A stretch of DNA of 64,000 bases, from contig CM043798.1 in NCBI GenBank assembly GCA_023974075.1, positions 62,001-126,000 of the forward strand. Direction: 5' to 3'. This document shows, piece by piece, positions 37,403 through 48,929 of this stretch. Under the pieces are notes generated by a model. The model did not search any database, had not been told where the DNA came from, and worked only from the letters and a program-made list of their open reading frames with translations. Source of the stretch: Chaenocephalus aceratus (taxonomy: Eukaryota; Chordata; Actinopteri; Perciformes; Channichthyidae). Every line of letters begins with the position of its first letter. Position 1 is the stretch's first letter. The translations under genes and the position numbers were made by a program.

Positions 37403-38782
37403 CCTTTGGATTCTCTTTCTTCTCCCTTATCTTAGTCCTATTTCTCCTTTACTTCTGATGATCTGTTTCTCTGATCTAGATTCAGCCTCTGATGCTCTCA
37501 TCAGCACTGCTATAGATGTATGGACCAACCTCCACGTATCTCCAGTCCTTACATTCAAACGGTATCAATTGAAATCCTGCAGGTACAGAATCACAGTACT
37601 CATTTCCATACCATCGTACCAGACGAGTGGTGAAGGTGAGGAGCGCTGTGGAGGGGGGGAGGGAGGTAGCAGGCTTGTTGTTTTGCCTGGAGTACACCTG
37701 TGTTGACTGTGAGCATGCTCCACTTTCACTTGGCCCCCACTGGTTTTGCATGGCAGGCAGTGAGAATCCGGGGCGCTTCGCATTCAAGTGGCCCTTGCAA
37801 TGCAAATTCCTGACCTGGACCAAGCCCTGGCCCCAGACAAAGGGCACGGTCTGAGTAACAGGAACACGTACAGAGCAGCCACAGCTTTCACTGCTAGTTA
37901 AAGAAGCCCTTTCTCCCCTTTCTAAGCTCCACTTGCAGTTGTTTGGTGGGATTACAGAGTGTCTCAATGCACACAAAGCCATTCAAACACACATCCACCA
38001 ACCTGCCGACCGTTGACTGTGTTCAAACATGATCATCCATGATGGTACTCTGGGGGTAAGCAGCAGCCCCTGCTATAAAAGAACAACATGTTTAGCAACA
38101 TGTTACTTGAGAAATAGTAAGCTGCACAACATGTTCTAATTAAGACTGATGAACAGCGTCATCTCATTTCACTGGACTCTGCACGGCGAACACAAATTCA
38201 GCTGGAGACTAAACCCCATCATGCAAATAACAATAGAGGACACTCCAAGAAGATCAGGAGGATCAAATGGTACAAACTATACATGAGGTGTGAAAAGCTG
38301 TCACTGCAACTCAATTCATTATAAAAGCCCAGCCATGAAATGTGTCAAAACATATTAAATCATAACACATCTTTGCTTAAAACTAATTAATGTTTAAAAA
38401 ACTATAAAAGTACTTTTCCAATCCAGACAAGCCTTATTTTTCCAACAACTTTGTTTACAATGTTACATGAACCAATTCAATTTGAGATTATTTCATATCA
38501 TCTTTTTTATTATAAGTATTACTTTCCACCACATTCAAAACGATGTTTACTGATCATTTATATGATGTCGTTCTACTGAAAGCACCTCTCACATACTTTG
38601 ACGAGCTTACCACAACTCCGTACAAATGCTATTACAAAATATACATTTTTAAGAAAGAAAACATGTTTTTATTAATAACACAAGGGAAATTGTATTTGTT
38701 TCCTCGGTTGTTACTAAATGTGAGCACTCAAATCTGGAAAGGGTGTCTCTCATCTTGTGCAACATGAGATCACTGGCTGATC
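37403..38782. other. Upstream region of ovol3
   Basis: This presumably holds the ovol3 5'UTR and promoter. A splice-acceptor-like CTGAATCTAG on the minus strand near 37480 could end a 5'UTR intron. No TATA box at a convincing distance was identified, and a 166-codon minus-strand frame here shows no domain. Confidence 0.4.
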
Positions 38783-41627
38783 CAGCCTGTCCTCCTACAA
38801 AAAACGACCAAATAGGTCGATTGTTTAAGCACCTTAGATTACGACCCATAGCCACGTTTTAAAGTGTAGCACCTCTAGTGGTCGTGTAAGAAACAACATG
38901 CTCCCGTTTATTTACAAATAACCCTCTCTGGAAAATCCTAAATTGTAGAACAGTTTGGCCATTAAAATGCTTTTTGATTAGATTTCTAGCGAGAAGTGTA
39001 TATTGTACTTTTAGAATCCACGTCCAGTGGAAGTGTAGGATCTATAGTTTGATAGATATTACGAAGATGATTTGAGGTCTCGCCAGGATAACGTGTATAT
39101 GCGGCAGCTTCCATGTAAAGTTAGCGTGGGTGAAAACAGTATTTCCGGTCTCGAAGTTTTCATAATAAAACCGGATATATTCCCCTCACTGTCAAATGAT
39201 TACACAGTGATATCTGCATTACTCATCCACTAAAAAACATCAGTTTATCCTTGTTAATTACACAATATTGATTGGTTTAAATGGTGTACAATGCTTTTGT
39301 GTGTTCGAGTCAGAGAAACAAATAGTTTTTTAGGAGTTTAGACACTACAGTTTCCGAAGACACTACACTACCCAGAATCCCCAGCTATCGTTTGGGACTA
39401 CAACATCCGCCTTGCTTTACAAACCCCGTGATTAGTCATCAAGCCCTGTGATTGGATGTTGGAGTGGCAGTGCGACAAGGTTACGCTGTCAAACAGCTCT
39501 TTGAAATGGAATGGAACCACGGCAGACTTTCCAAAACTGGAATTGGACGGGTCCAGCCCCCGGCTCCAGCTTCCCTCCCCCCCCCCCCCCAGAACTACAC
39601 ATGCTGGCTATTGTGTGTTTCGCAATATATGGCACGTCTCTTTATAAGACGTTTTCGTATTTCCCACAATTAGAAGTTGGCAGTATTAAACGTGTACACC
39701 CTGGAGGTTTAGGGGATACGAAACACAGTGGTGTTATCAATTGTAAAACATATAATTAATAAATGGTGAAATAATATACCCACATGACACCTAAGGTCAG
39801 AAGAGCTTTATTTAACAGATGGTTTTATGTCTACCCCTCCTGTTGTTCATTGATAAGCCGGAAACATGCACTTGTCAAGGTTCAGAGGCAAATTTTGCAA
39901 ATATGGCAGTAGCCATCGATCATCTTAAGATAAGATAAGATATACTTTATTGATCCCAAGTTGGGAAATGTTTTTGTTACAGCAGCATGTACTACTTTGT
40001 TCTACTCCACTACAATTCAGAGGTTAACCTGGTATTTTTACTCTACTACATTTATTTTTGTTACTTTGCAGATTCTGATTAATGATGTGAAATATAAACA
40101 ACCCTTAAATCAGACTTTAGTTACACCTGAGTAAAATTCAGCCTTATCAGTTTGTCTGTTTTGCACATCCTCCTGTTAATATCTTTGGACGTCCTGCACT
40201 AAATTGTTTTATTGTAGAGATCACTACAGTATCTTCTTGATATTTTCGATTCTATATTTCTATCATTGACCCCTATTTTGTATGTAGGCTACTCTTAATA
40301 TTTAAATGTTTTCATCAAATATAACTTATTCTACAACTAAATTCAATAACGTGCTTTAACCACTAGGAGGTGCGGTTTAGACCAGTGGTCTAGTTAATAC
40401 AACATAATAATATCGTACATAATATGACTATAAACTTTATTGGGAAATTAAAACAGAACGTTAAAGGAAAATACAGTTTCAGTCTCTCGATGTGAAGCTT
40501 ATGCATTGTACCATGAACTTGTATAGACCTGTAACAGTCAACTGCATGAGGAGTTGGAAAGGTAGTTCAGAAAATCAGTAATATCTTTAAAAACTACAAA
40601 AAAGTCCCTTTCTATCAGCTGTGCACCTTTATGGTGTAAACACAGCCTATCTACTAATTGGATCAAATATAAAAGTCAGGCGAATTAGTGTTGATACTGC
40701 AAGGAGACGTATTGTGTGAAAATAAATGGAAGATGTTGTTTAATTGTTGATATATGTATGGTCCACGTCACGTATTCAGTTTTGGCGGCATCTCTGTTTG
40801 TCAAAAGGTCTTCTGATCAGGGCTCTATAAATACATATCTACGGCAGATCTGTAATATTTAATGCAGCCGAACCGTGTATTGCAATGCCGTTATGTGATG
40901 ACTTTCAAAGAGAAAAGCAAGAGCACTCGGAATAAAGTTTTATTATTATTTTTTGAATGTTTTCCGATTTCATATCACATAAACACCATATCCCGACGTG
41001 CATTGCGGCGTGATTTTAGCCTATCAAAACCTCTGAAAACAGAAAGGTGTCTCTCAGAATCGAAAGAGAAAACCCTATGGGAAAAACACAAAAGCATTGA
41101 ACAGAATTTAAACCAATTAATGTCGTATAATTAACTAGGATAAACTGATGTTTTTTAGTGGATGTGTAGTGCAGATATCACTGTTAAATCATTTGATCAT
41201 TGGTTTTATTATGAAAACGGCCAGACCGGAAATACTGTTTTCAACCCGTAACTTTACATGGAAGCTTGCCGCATATACACGTTGTCCTGACGAAACCTCA
41301 AATCATCTTCGTAATATCTATCAAACTATAGATCCTACATATCGACTGGACGTGGATTCTAAAAGTACAATATATACTTCTCGCTAGAAATCTAATCATA
41401 AAGCGTTTTAATGGCCAAACTATCCTACAATTTAGGATTTTACAGAGAGGGTTATTTGTGAATAAACAACCCTCTGTAACGTTTGCATTGAACGGGAGCA
41501 CTAGAGGCCGACAATTTTAAAACGTAATTATAGGTCGTATTAAGCGCTTGAACAAACGACATATTTGGTCGTAATAAGGTTCTTAAACAATCGACCCATT
41601 TGGTCATATGAGTTGGAGGACTTGTTG
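38783..41627. mobile_element. Long-inverted-repeat DNA element, copy B
   Basis: The termini are CAGCCTGTCCTCCTACAAAA (left) and, in reverse, CAACAAGTCCTCCAACTCAT (right). They lead into inverted arms of roughly 560-600 bp (about 38783-39345 against 41025-41627). The flanks are a perfect 8-bp duplication, GGCTGATC (38775-38782 and 41628-41635), the size made by hAT transposases. It is copy A in reverse orientation over its whole length. The centre includes a GATAAGATATACTTTATTGATC-type tail near 39930 and TACTCAAGT-like text. It encodes no protein. Confidence 0.9.
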
Positions 41628-41782
41628 GGCTGATCAAAGGAACACGCTAACGGTGTTGGCAACAACTTAGCAGGACAACCTGGAGGGTAGTTGACCGTGC
41701 TCCACGGAAACATAACTCCACCAGGACAAACCTGACGACAACATGTCCATCAAACTGGGGACTGTTTGGGCTGAAAGTGCTT

Positions 41783-43604
41783 CATCGTGAGCCTGAGTCT
41801 TCATCGTGAGCCTGAGTCTTCATCGTGAGCCTGAGTCTTCATCATGAGCCTGAGTCTTCATCGTGAGCCTGAGTCTTCATCATATCTTCATCGTGAGCCT
41901 GAGTCTTCATCGTGAGCCTGAGTCTTCATCATGAGCCTGAGTCTTCATCATGAGCCTGAGTCTTCATCATGAGCCTGAGTCTTCATCGTGAGCCTGAGTC
42001 TTCATCATATCTTCATCGTGAGCCTGAGTCTTCATCGTGAGCCTGAGTCTTCATCGTGAGCCTGAGTCTTCATCATGTCTTCATCAAGAGCCTGAGTCTT
42101 CCTCATGAGCCTGAGTCTTCATCATGTCTTCATCATGTCTTCATCATGTCTTCATCATGAGCCTGAGTCTTCATCATGAGCCTGAGTCTTCATCATGTCT
42201 TCATCATGAGCCTGAGTCTTCATCATGTCTTCGTCATGAGCCTGAGTCTTCCTCATGAGCCTGAGTCTTCATCATGTCTTCATCATGAGCCTGAGTCTTC
42301 ATCATGTCTTCATCATGTCTTCATCATGAGCCTGAGTCTTCATCAAGAGCCTGAGTCTTCCTCATGAGCCTGAGTCTTCCTCATGAGCCTGAGTCTTCAT
42401 CATGAGCCTGAGTCTTCATCATGAGCCTGAGTCTTCATCATGAGCCTGAGTCTTCATCATGTCTTCATCATGAGCCTGAGTCTTCATCATGTCTTCCTCA
42501 TGAGCCTGAGTCTTCCTCATGAGCCTGAGTCTTCATCATGTCTTCATCATGAGCCTGAGTCTTCATCATGTCTTCATCATGTCTTCATCATGTCTTCATC
42601 ATGAGCCTGAGTCTTCATCAAGAGCCTGAGTCTTCCTCATGAGCCTGAGTCTTCCTCATGAGCCTGAGTCTTCATCATGAGCCTGAGTCTTCATCATGAG
42701 CCTGAGTCTTCATCATGTCTTCATCATGAGCCTGAGTCTTCATCATGAGCCTGAGTCTTCATCATGTCTTCATCATGTCTTCATCATGATCCTGAGTCTT
42801 CATCAAGAGCCTGAGTCTTCATCATGAGCCTGAGTCTTCATCGTGAGCCTGAGTCTTCATCATGTCTTCATCGTGAGCCTGAGTCTTCATCGTGAGCCTG
42901 AGTCTTCATCATGAGCCTGAGTCTTCATCATGAGCCTGAGTCTTCATCATGAGCCTGAGTCTTCATCACGAGCCTGAGTCTTCATCATGTCTTCCTCATG
43001 TCTTCATCATGAGCCTGAGTCTTCATCATGAGCCTGAGTCTTAATCATGAGCCTGAGTCTTCCTCATGTCTTCATCATGAGCCTGAGTCTTCCTCATGAG
43101 CCTGAGTCTTCATCATGAGCCTGAGTCTTCATCATGTCTTCACCATGAGCCTGAGTCTTCATCATGAGCCTGAGTCTTCATCATGTCTTCATCATGAGCC
43201 TGAGTCTTCCTCATGTCTTCATCATGAGCCTGAGTCTTCATCATGTCTTCATCATGAGCCTGAGTCTTCATCATGTCTTCATCATGTCTTCCTCATGTCT
43301 TCATTATGAGTCTGAGTCTTCCTCGTGTCTTCACCATGAGTCTGAGTCTTCCTCATGTCTTCATCATGAGCCTGAGTCTTCCTCATGTCTTCATCATGAG
43401 CCTGAGTCTTCATCATGTCTTCACCATGAGCCTGAGTCTTCATCATGAGCCTGAGTCTTCATCATGTCTTCACCATGAGCCTGAGTCTTCCTCATGTGTT
43501 CATCATGAGCCTGAGTCTTCATCATGTCTTCACCATGAGCCTGAGTCTTCATCATGAGCCTGAGTCTTCCTCATGTCTTCATCATGAGCCTGAGTCTTCA
43601 TCAT
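41783..43604. repeat. Minisatellite of 19-bp and 11-bp units
   Basis: The long unit is CATCATGAGCCTGAGTCTT (19 bp) and the short unit is CATCATGTCTT (11 bp). The short unit equals the long one with AGCCTGAG deleted. Both types are interspersed over 1.8 kb. The first few hundred bases carry mostly CATCGTGAG units; later units carry CATCATGAG. Frames encoding HEPESSS-like peptides are by-products of the repeat. Confidence 0.97.
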
Positions 43605-44089
43605 AAAGAAACTTAAATGAAGGGGGAAGATAGTAGTAGTGGATGGGTTAATAATGAGTAGAGTAGTTTATTTGATGACAGTGTTAGATGTCCCGGATAG
43701 AGTAGTAACATAAATAGATAGGATAGTGAGTGAGTGTATATGGGATGGAAGGAGGATTAGGATAGTGAAAGAAGTATTAGAAAATGAGTATCGTACCCAT
43801 GGGGCAAAACCCAATGTTTGGAGAAATCAGACATGTTGTAAAAGGTTTTCCACCAGAAATGATATCTAGGACCTTCAAGGATCACAACCTGGGTGGACAA
43901 CCCAGTCAACTAGCTACTGGAAAGCGACAGTGAGGGTCCAAACAATGCAACCCCTATATCCTCCTGGGAACTGAGGAAAAAAAGTGTCTTTCAATTTCTT
44001 TGTATTTTTTTCCATACCTATTTAGGGTTAAAAAAACATCCTGCAATTTAGACTTTTTAAATTTAAATTTCATTTGAATTGTTACAGTA
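43605..44089. other. Spacer between minisatellite and LINE
   Basis: A GATAGTAGTAGTGGATGG-type purine-rich stretch, then AT-rich DNA. Nothing is recognised. Confidence 0.35.
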
Positions 44090-45020
44090 TTGTGAAAAGA
44101 CTGCCATAATTAACAGATAAACTATGTAACACATTATGCTTAAGAAAAGAAGGGGGGATCGAGGACAACCTTGTCTCCAGCCCCTACCGATCCTTATCGG
44201 CTTTGATATGATATTATTGGTAATTTTTTCTGCACACGGGTCGTTGTATAAAAGTTTTACCCAATTACAAAAATTCTCCCCAAAGCCAAAGCGGACAAGA
44301 AGTTCAAACCAATAGGACCATTCCACCCTGTCAAAAGCTTTCTCAGCGTCTAATGCCAAGAGAGCTGTATCCGGCGCCCCCCTTTGGTCATGTGGAATGT
44401 TCAAAACCCGTCTCACATTGTGAAATCCCTGACGGCCAACCATGAACCCATTTTGATCCTCATTTCCGGCAGTAGGCCCTCCAGTCTTCTTGCCAAGATC
44501 TTACAAAGTATCTTCAAGTCTGAGTATAGGAGGCTTATAGGGCGCATGTTTTCACACTTATCTTTTGATTTCCCAGGTTTTGGCAGGAGTGTGATCAGCG
44601 CCCCTCTCAGGGAGGAAGTATTCCATTTTGAATAGATTCAATAAACATTTCCAAAAGGGGTGCCTTTAATTTAGCTTCACATTTTTTATAGATATCAATG
44701 GGCAGGCCATCCGGTCCTGCTGCTTTCCCCGATGTTATGCTCTACACTGACTCAGAGATCTCCTCCAAAGACAATACATTCTCTAATTTCAAACTTTCCT
44801 CATCCGATACTTTGGGAATCGTGAGGCTATCTAAGAATGGACTCTGGAGCATTGTCCCCTCGTCTATTTCAGAACTGTATAATCTTTCATAATAGTCCCT
44901 GAAAGCCCCATTTATTGCCACAGGGTCTGCAACGGTCTCCCCATTGTCGTTATTCAGCAGAGTGATAGTTCTTTCAATTTACCTGGCTTTTTACCTGACT
45001 TTTCCCCTTGATCAAAGATG
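44090..45020 (-). mobile_element. L1-type LINE relic, reverse transcriptase core
   Basis: On the minus strand, broken frames read GKAAGPDGLPIDIYKKCEAK, then [20 protein letters not shown], then [20 protein letters not shown], and [17 protein letters not shown]. These are reverse transcriptase motifs 0-4 of an L1-type ORF2, including the first catalytic Asp in LDAEKAFD. The YADD/FADD box would follow but is absent because the copy stops at about 44090. Several frameshifts make it inactive. Confidence 0.85.
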
Positions 45021-45239
45021 GATTGTTTAAGCTTCAGTAAATTAGCTGCTGCTTTAGAGGCTGACATTTCATTTTAGATAATCTGGGCATCTGAGTGTGT
45101 GGGGTGCTGTTTGTGGTTTGTTTTTAACAGTGTAATACAGTTAATTATTCAAAATGTTAGAGTTCCTTATTTTTAAACTGAAACTTGCACTACCGTTCAA
45201 AATAAATAACAACAAACCTGGAATTATGCATTTGGGACT

Positions 45240-45340
45240 TTTTGTTTGCTTTTTCTTGTTGTACCGAACCCGTACCGAACCGTGACCCCCAAACCGAGGT
45301 ACGTACCGAACCGTGAATTCTGTGAACCGTTACACCCCTA
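45240..45340 (-). mobile_element. hAT terminus (TAGGGGTGTAACGG type)
   Basis: In reverse it begins TAGGGGTGTAACGGTTCACA and carries the repeated CGGTTCGGTACG subterminal motif of a very common fish hAT family. Only this end is seen. Confidence 0.6.
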
Positions 45341-45519
45341 ATACACGGGCAAGGCCAGGCAGGAAACATGTGACTTATCAGTAACTTTAGACATCGTAAC
45401 ACAATTTTATACGAGATTTTAATGTAGATTATACATTTTACTGATACCAATTATATAATATTTACCTTGTTCATTAAAAATAAAATAAATATATATTTTT
45501 TTAAATATATTTTAATTTT

Positions 45520-45579
45520 TAATGTGGGAAGAGGGGGGGAGGCGCCCCTAGCGCCCCTATGGGCCGGCCGCCACTGACT
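45520..45579 (-). mobile_element. hAT terminus (CAGTGGCGGCC type)
   Basis: In reverse it begins CAGTGGCGGCCGGCCCATAG and continues GGGCGCTAGGGGCGCC, the end of another fish hAT family. It abuts the transposase relic at 45595. Confidence 0.55.
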
Positions 45580-45594
45580 GTATGCTCGGTTGCC

Positions 45595-45850
45595 CTGCCT
45601 TTCTCTGAAGGACAAGACACAAGCTGAGCTCATGCAGCTCCTGGCCAGTGAGAAGGACGAATGGGTCATCCCCGTCTCCAGTGTAAACTGTGAGAGGGAT
45701 TTTTCCACGATGAACAGGGTAAGTATTTTGCATATAATTTCTGTATAGTTCATGTGAAGCCAACTGTCTGTTTTTCAGGTGAAAACTGACCTAAGAAACC
45801 GACTAAAAGGGAGCACCTGGCTGCATGTCTGCGGATAGCAGTTAATGGAC
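45595..45850 (+). pseudogene. hAT transposase C-terminal fragment with an intron
   Basis: The first part reads LKDKTQAELMQLLASEKDEW, then PVSSVNCERDFSTMNR, and runs into a donor (AGG|GTAAGTATT). A TTTTTCAG acceptor near 45780 is followed by VKTDLRNRLKG. After a one-base frameshift comes ACLRIAVNGPG. Joined, this matches the hAT dimerisation region of ZNF862-like genes (CERDFS-MNR-KT-LRN). The intron placed exactly in MNR|VKT shows it derives from an intron-containing hAT gene by DNA transposition, not a retrocopy. The frameshift makes it inactive. Confidence 0.7.
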
Positions 45851-46075
45851 CAGGGTGACGGGTCTGTAGTCGTTTGATCCTGTGATCCTTGTTTATTGCA
45901 GTATTTGGCTTCTTACACTTGACTGGGTGAAGTCGTCAAATTATCTTTGCACAGTATGCATCTACTACGTTATCACAAACAGAGATGACACTCACTGAGT
46001 CTGAAAACCATGACGAGTCCGACTGACGAGTTTGCTGTTACGCGCTGTGTGGAGTAATCCACTCATTCAATCAAT

Positions 46076-46200
46076 GTGTATTTATATAGCCCAATATCAC
46101 AAATGTTACATTTGTCTCAGTGGTCTTCACAGTGTGTACAATATCAGTATGACAATACGACACCCTCTGTCCTCAGACCCTCACATCGTACAACCCACAG
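46076..46200 (-). mobile_element. L2-type LINE 3' end fragment
   Basis: In reverse the sequence ends GATATTGGGCTATATAAATA followed by CACATTGATTGA, the typical 3' tail of fish L2-type LINEs. Only the tail region is present. Confidence 0.6.
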
Positions 46201-46224
46201 TTTAATAATAATAATAATAATAAT

Positions 46225-46640
46225 TCCTTATATTTATTATAGCGCTTTTCCAGATGCTCAAAGCGCTTCACAAATACACATACATGCAATGGTCATGTAC
46301 TGTGGACAATACCCACAGGAGCAAGTTCAGGTGAAGTGTCTTGCCCAAGGACACAACGGCTTTACAGACGCAGCAGCGGCGGGTTTCACCTTGATCTGAT
46401 GATCATTGCACAGCGCACTGCGCCACACCGTCCATCTTCACGCCTCGAGGTCATCGAGGCACTTTTACAAGTACACATTAGTATCATACATGTACTGTGG
46501 ACAATACCCACAGGAGCAGATCCGGGTGAAGTGTCTTGCCCAAGGACACAACGGCCTGACGCAGTGGCCCAGCACCCCCCTTGATCTGATGATCAGATGC
46601 TCAGACCACTGCGCCACCCGTCCCGACCCGTTTAAAGAGT
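46225..46640 (-). repeat. Two adjacent SINE copies
   Basis: Both units share GTACTGTGGACAATACCCACAGGAGCA, broken here as GTACTGTGGACAATACCC plus ACAGGAGCA, and GAAGTGTCTTGCCCAAGGAC. The minus strand at about 46620 begins GGTGGCGCAGTGGTCTGAGC, an A-box-like tRNA head. The unit ending near 46440 is a diverged second copy, so two SINEs lie head to tail. A (TAA)n run precedes them at 46204-46222. Confidence 0.65.
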
Positions 46641-47867
46641 GATATTGATACAAGAATGCATTCACCTTTATTTAAGCAATAAATAAGTAATTGATCTGAA
46701 CATTACTCTATATTTGATCACTAAAAAACTAGTTTGGTTTTTGGTGAATGCTGCCAAATCTTCAAAGACTGTGTGATCAATATACTGGGAAAAGTACTTC
46801 ATTGGACTCAAGTCTGCACGGGCTGTAGGGTCATCGTAACTATATGTATGGATGTTGTCTCCACTTGACCATGACACTTGCTCATACGGACACACTTTGT
46901 ATTCCTTGGGCAATTCTCATTTTATTGTCAGATCGTTTGTTTCAAGTTGTTTTGGGCCAAGTACAATAACCATAACTTCTTCGGGTTGCATTTCTCTAAA
47001 CAGCCTCCCAAGCTACTAATGGCCCCAGAAAGCCAGACAAATGTAGAATCTATAGAAACAGCATTTTGCGAACGATCACTAGGATGACAGATTGGGCTTA
47101 AAACATAATGACCCATAAGAGCAACAACAACAACAACAACTAGGAAATGTAAGTATTTACTCTGTGTCTTAACCATAACGTTAGTAATAAAAATGTTCAT
47201 TACAAATACAAAATATTCTATATTAAAATGTTTATGAACATGATTGAAATACATAAAGTTATATGGTGAATAATAATCTCATACCCTAATACTACTTCAT
47301 AATTATGTACCATGTCAGTGTAAATGTCTTCAGACGGATTGATTAAATGTGCTTTTTAACTTAACTTAAAAGTGTGTGATAATATAGGATATGTATTGTT
47401 AGCATATCCTAAAATTCCTCCTGAGACCGTGGACTGTAATCCGTTGTCCCTCGCTGAAGCTGCTCTCTAACTGTATGCAAAGCAACAGCTTGTGTGCTGC
47501 AGTATGGAAATACATGGTACAAAGCTATCTTCACTTTTCTTTGTGCTGGACAAAAACATGGGCCTTCAAGGGAAAACTGGTTTAATTGTAGGCTCTTTGT
47601 GGCCAGTGCCCACATCTTAGTTAACACTGGCCCTTTGAGGATAACCATAATACTGATGTGGCCTGCAATTGTGTTTGACACCCCTGGCTTGGACTGTCAG
47701 GGGCCTTTCTGCTTTCATCTTACTTCTCTCCTTATTTTTTCTCTCTCCATGTATAATTCTCATGTCCCAAAATGCCTGTTATATCTCTCACAGGCTCCGC
47801 CCTCTACTGGACTCTATGGGTACTACCCTTTGATCATATCATGCAAGCATTCATCCATTGAGACTTC
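46641..47867. other. Intergenic, nothing recognised
   Basis: It contains a (CAA)n run near 47122-47140. No exon or known repeat was recognised. Confidence 0.35.
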
Positions 47868-47923
47868 TATAACTGTAGCCGGCCCCGGGGTGGGCCTACC
47901 TGAATGCGTGCACAAGCCCACCG

Positions 47924-47930
47924 TATATAA
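47924..47930 (+). promoter_or_regulatory. TATA box of the DIRS-like element
   Basis: TATATAA lies in a GC-rich context (CCACCGTATATAAGGCGGCC) about 115 bases before the first Gag ATG. It is the best core-promoter candidate for the element. Confidence 0.45.
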
Positions 47931-48038
47931 GGCGGCCACGCCTCCCGTTCCCGTCATCCTTTTCTCTTCAGCGAGCGAGCAACAACTGAGCAGAGAAAGT
48001 AAAACGTAAAAGAAGAAGAAAGAGTTATCATACCTCCA

Positions 48039-48259
48039 TGGAGTCGCCAATTCTAGAGACCCGGGCCTGTCCTTCGTGCCCTGGCTTAAATAGCGGGCGC
48101 CGATCCCCACCACCTTGCTTCGAGTGTTGGGGGACCAGGATATGGCCGAGGCGGTGCCATTCACGTTCGCCATTACAGCAGGGCGGATGGCTCCGTTTGC
48201 CGTTGTCGGGCACTTCCAGGTCCGGTCCATGGAGGTCCACCGCCCAGGGCTGTACTTCC
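48039..48259 (+). pseudogene. DIRS-like Gag remnant
   Basis: From ATG 48039 the frame starts MESPILETRACPSCPGLNSG and carries CPSC and later CFEC, a zinc-knuckle-like pair seen at the Gag start of fish DIRS elements. A one-base shift follows CFEC; another frame continues GDQDMAEAVPFTFAITAGRM and then HFQVRSMEVHRPGLYFPLG. The hAT at 48268 interrupts the rest. Confidence 0.5.
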
Positions 48260-48267
48260 CCCTAGGT

Positions 48268-48783
48268 CAGGGGTCTGCAACCTTTTCGAACAAAAGAGCC
48301 ATTTTGCTCCTTTTTCCAAAAAAAATGTTTGTCTGGAGCCGCAAAACATATTTCATAGTTTTTTATTGTTATATCAGACAAAAACTACAGTTTTTTGCAT
48401 TTATTAGGCTATTTATTACATGATATAAAACTGTTGACTGTTGACGCTCATGGAAGCACGGCATTCGTTTGAGTCGGCTGCCCTTAAAGGCAATGTGAGC
48501 GTCCATTCCCATTGGATAACGGAGAATTGTACACCCGGAAGTAAGTATTCCTCTTACTGTCGATTGATTTTACAGTGATATCTGCACTACTCATCGACTA
48601 AAAAACACCAGATTACCCTTGTTAATTACACAACATTGATTGGTTTAAATTGTGTACAATGCTTTTGTATTTTTCCCCTTCGATTCGGAGAAACAAATAT
48701 TTTTTCTGAGTAAAGGATGGCAGAAGACACTACACTACCCAGAATCCCCAGCTATCGTTTGGACTACACCATGCCGACCCCTG
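48268..48783. mobile_element. Nonautonomous hAT, 516 bp, inserted in the DIRS element
   Basis: The left end is CAGGGGTCTGCAACCTTTTC and the right end in reverse is CAGGGGTCGGCATGG. The identical octamer CCCTAGGT flanks both sides (48260-48267 and 48784-48791). Its interior from about 48443 to 48775 is closely related to the arm of the 20150-25222 cluster (GGCAATGTGAGCGTCCATTC, GTCGATTGATTTTACAGTGA), so the hAT carries a piece of that other repeat. Confidence 0.9.
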
Positions 48784-48929
48784 CCCTAGGTGATGACCAT
48801 GGCGGAGGAGCGCAGCTGCTCCCAGCAGGCAGCAGGCTGGGCAGAGAACTGAAAAGTGCTCTGCACCGCTGCCGCGTGACAGGGCGGCTGCAAATAAACA
48901 CGGGTCTGTTGGGCAATCTCGCTCATTGC

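Noticed and set aside
37482..37982. A 166-codon minus-strand frame upstream of ovol3
   Set aside because: No domain is recognisable and it overlaps rival frames on the other strand. It is not in frame with the SNAG exon, whose MPR start must be N-terminal.
43164..43557. Serine-rich 94-codon frames (HEPESSS repeats)
   Set aside because: They are translations of the 19/11-bp minisatellite, present in overlapping frames.
41783..43604. Possible CRISPR-like array of regular repeats
   Set aside because: There are no unique spacers. Units are contiguous 19- and 11-bp repeats, and the genome is clearly eukaryotic.
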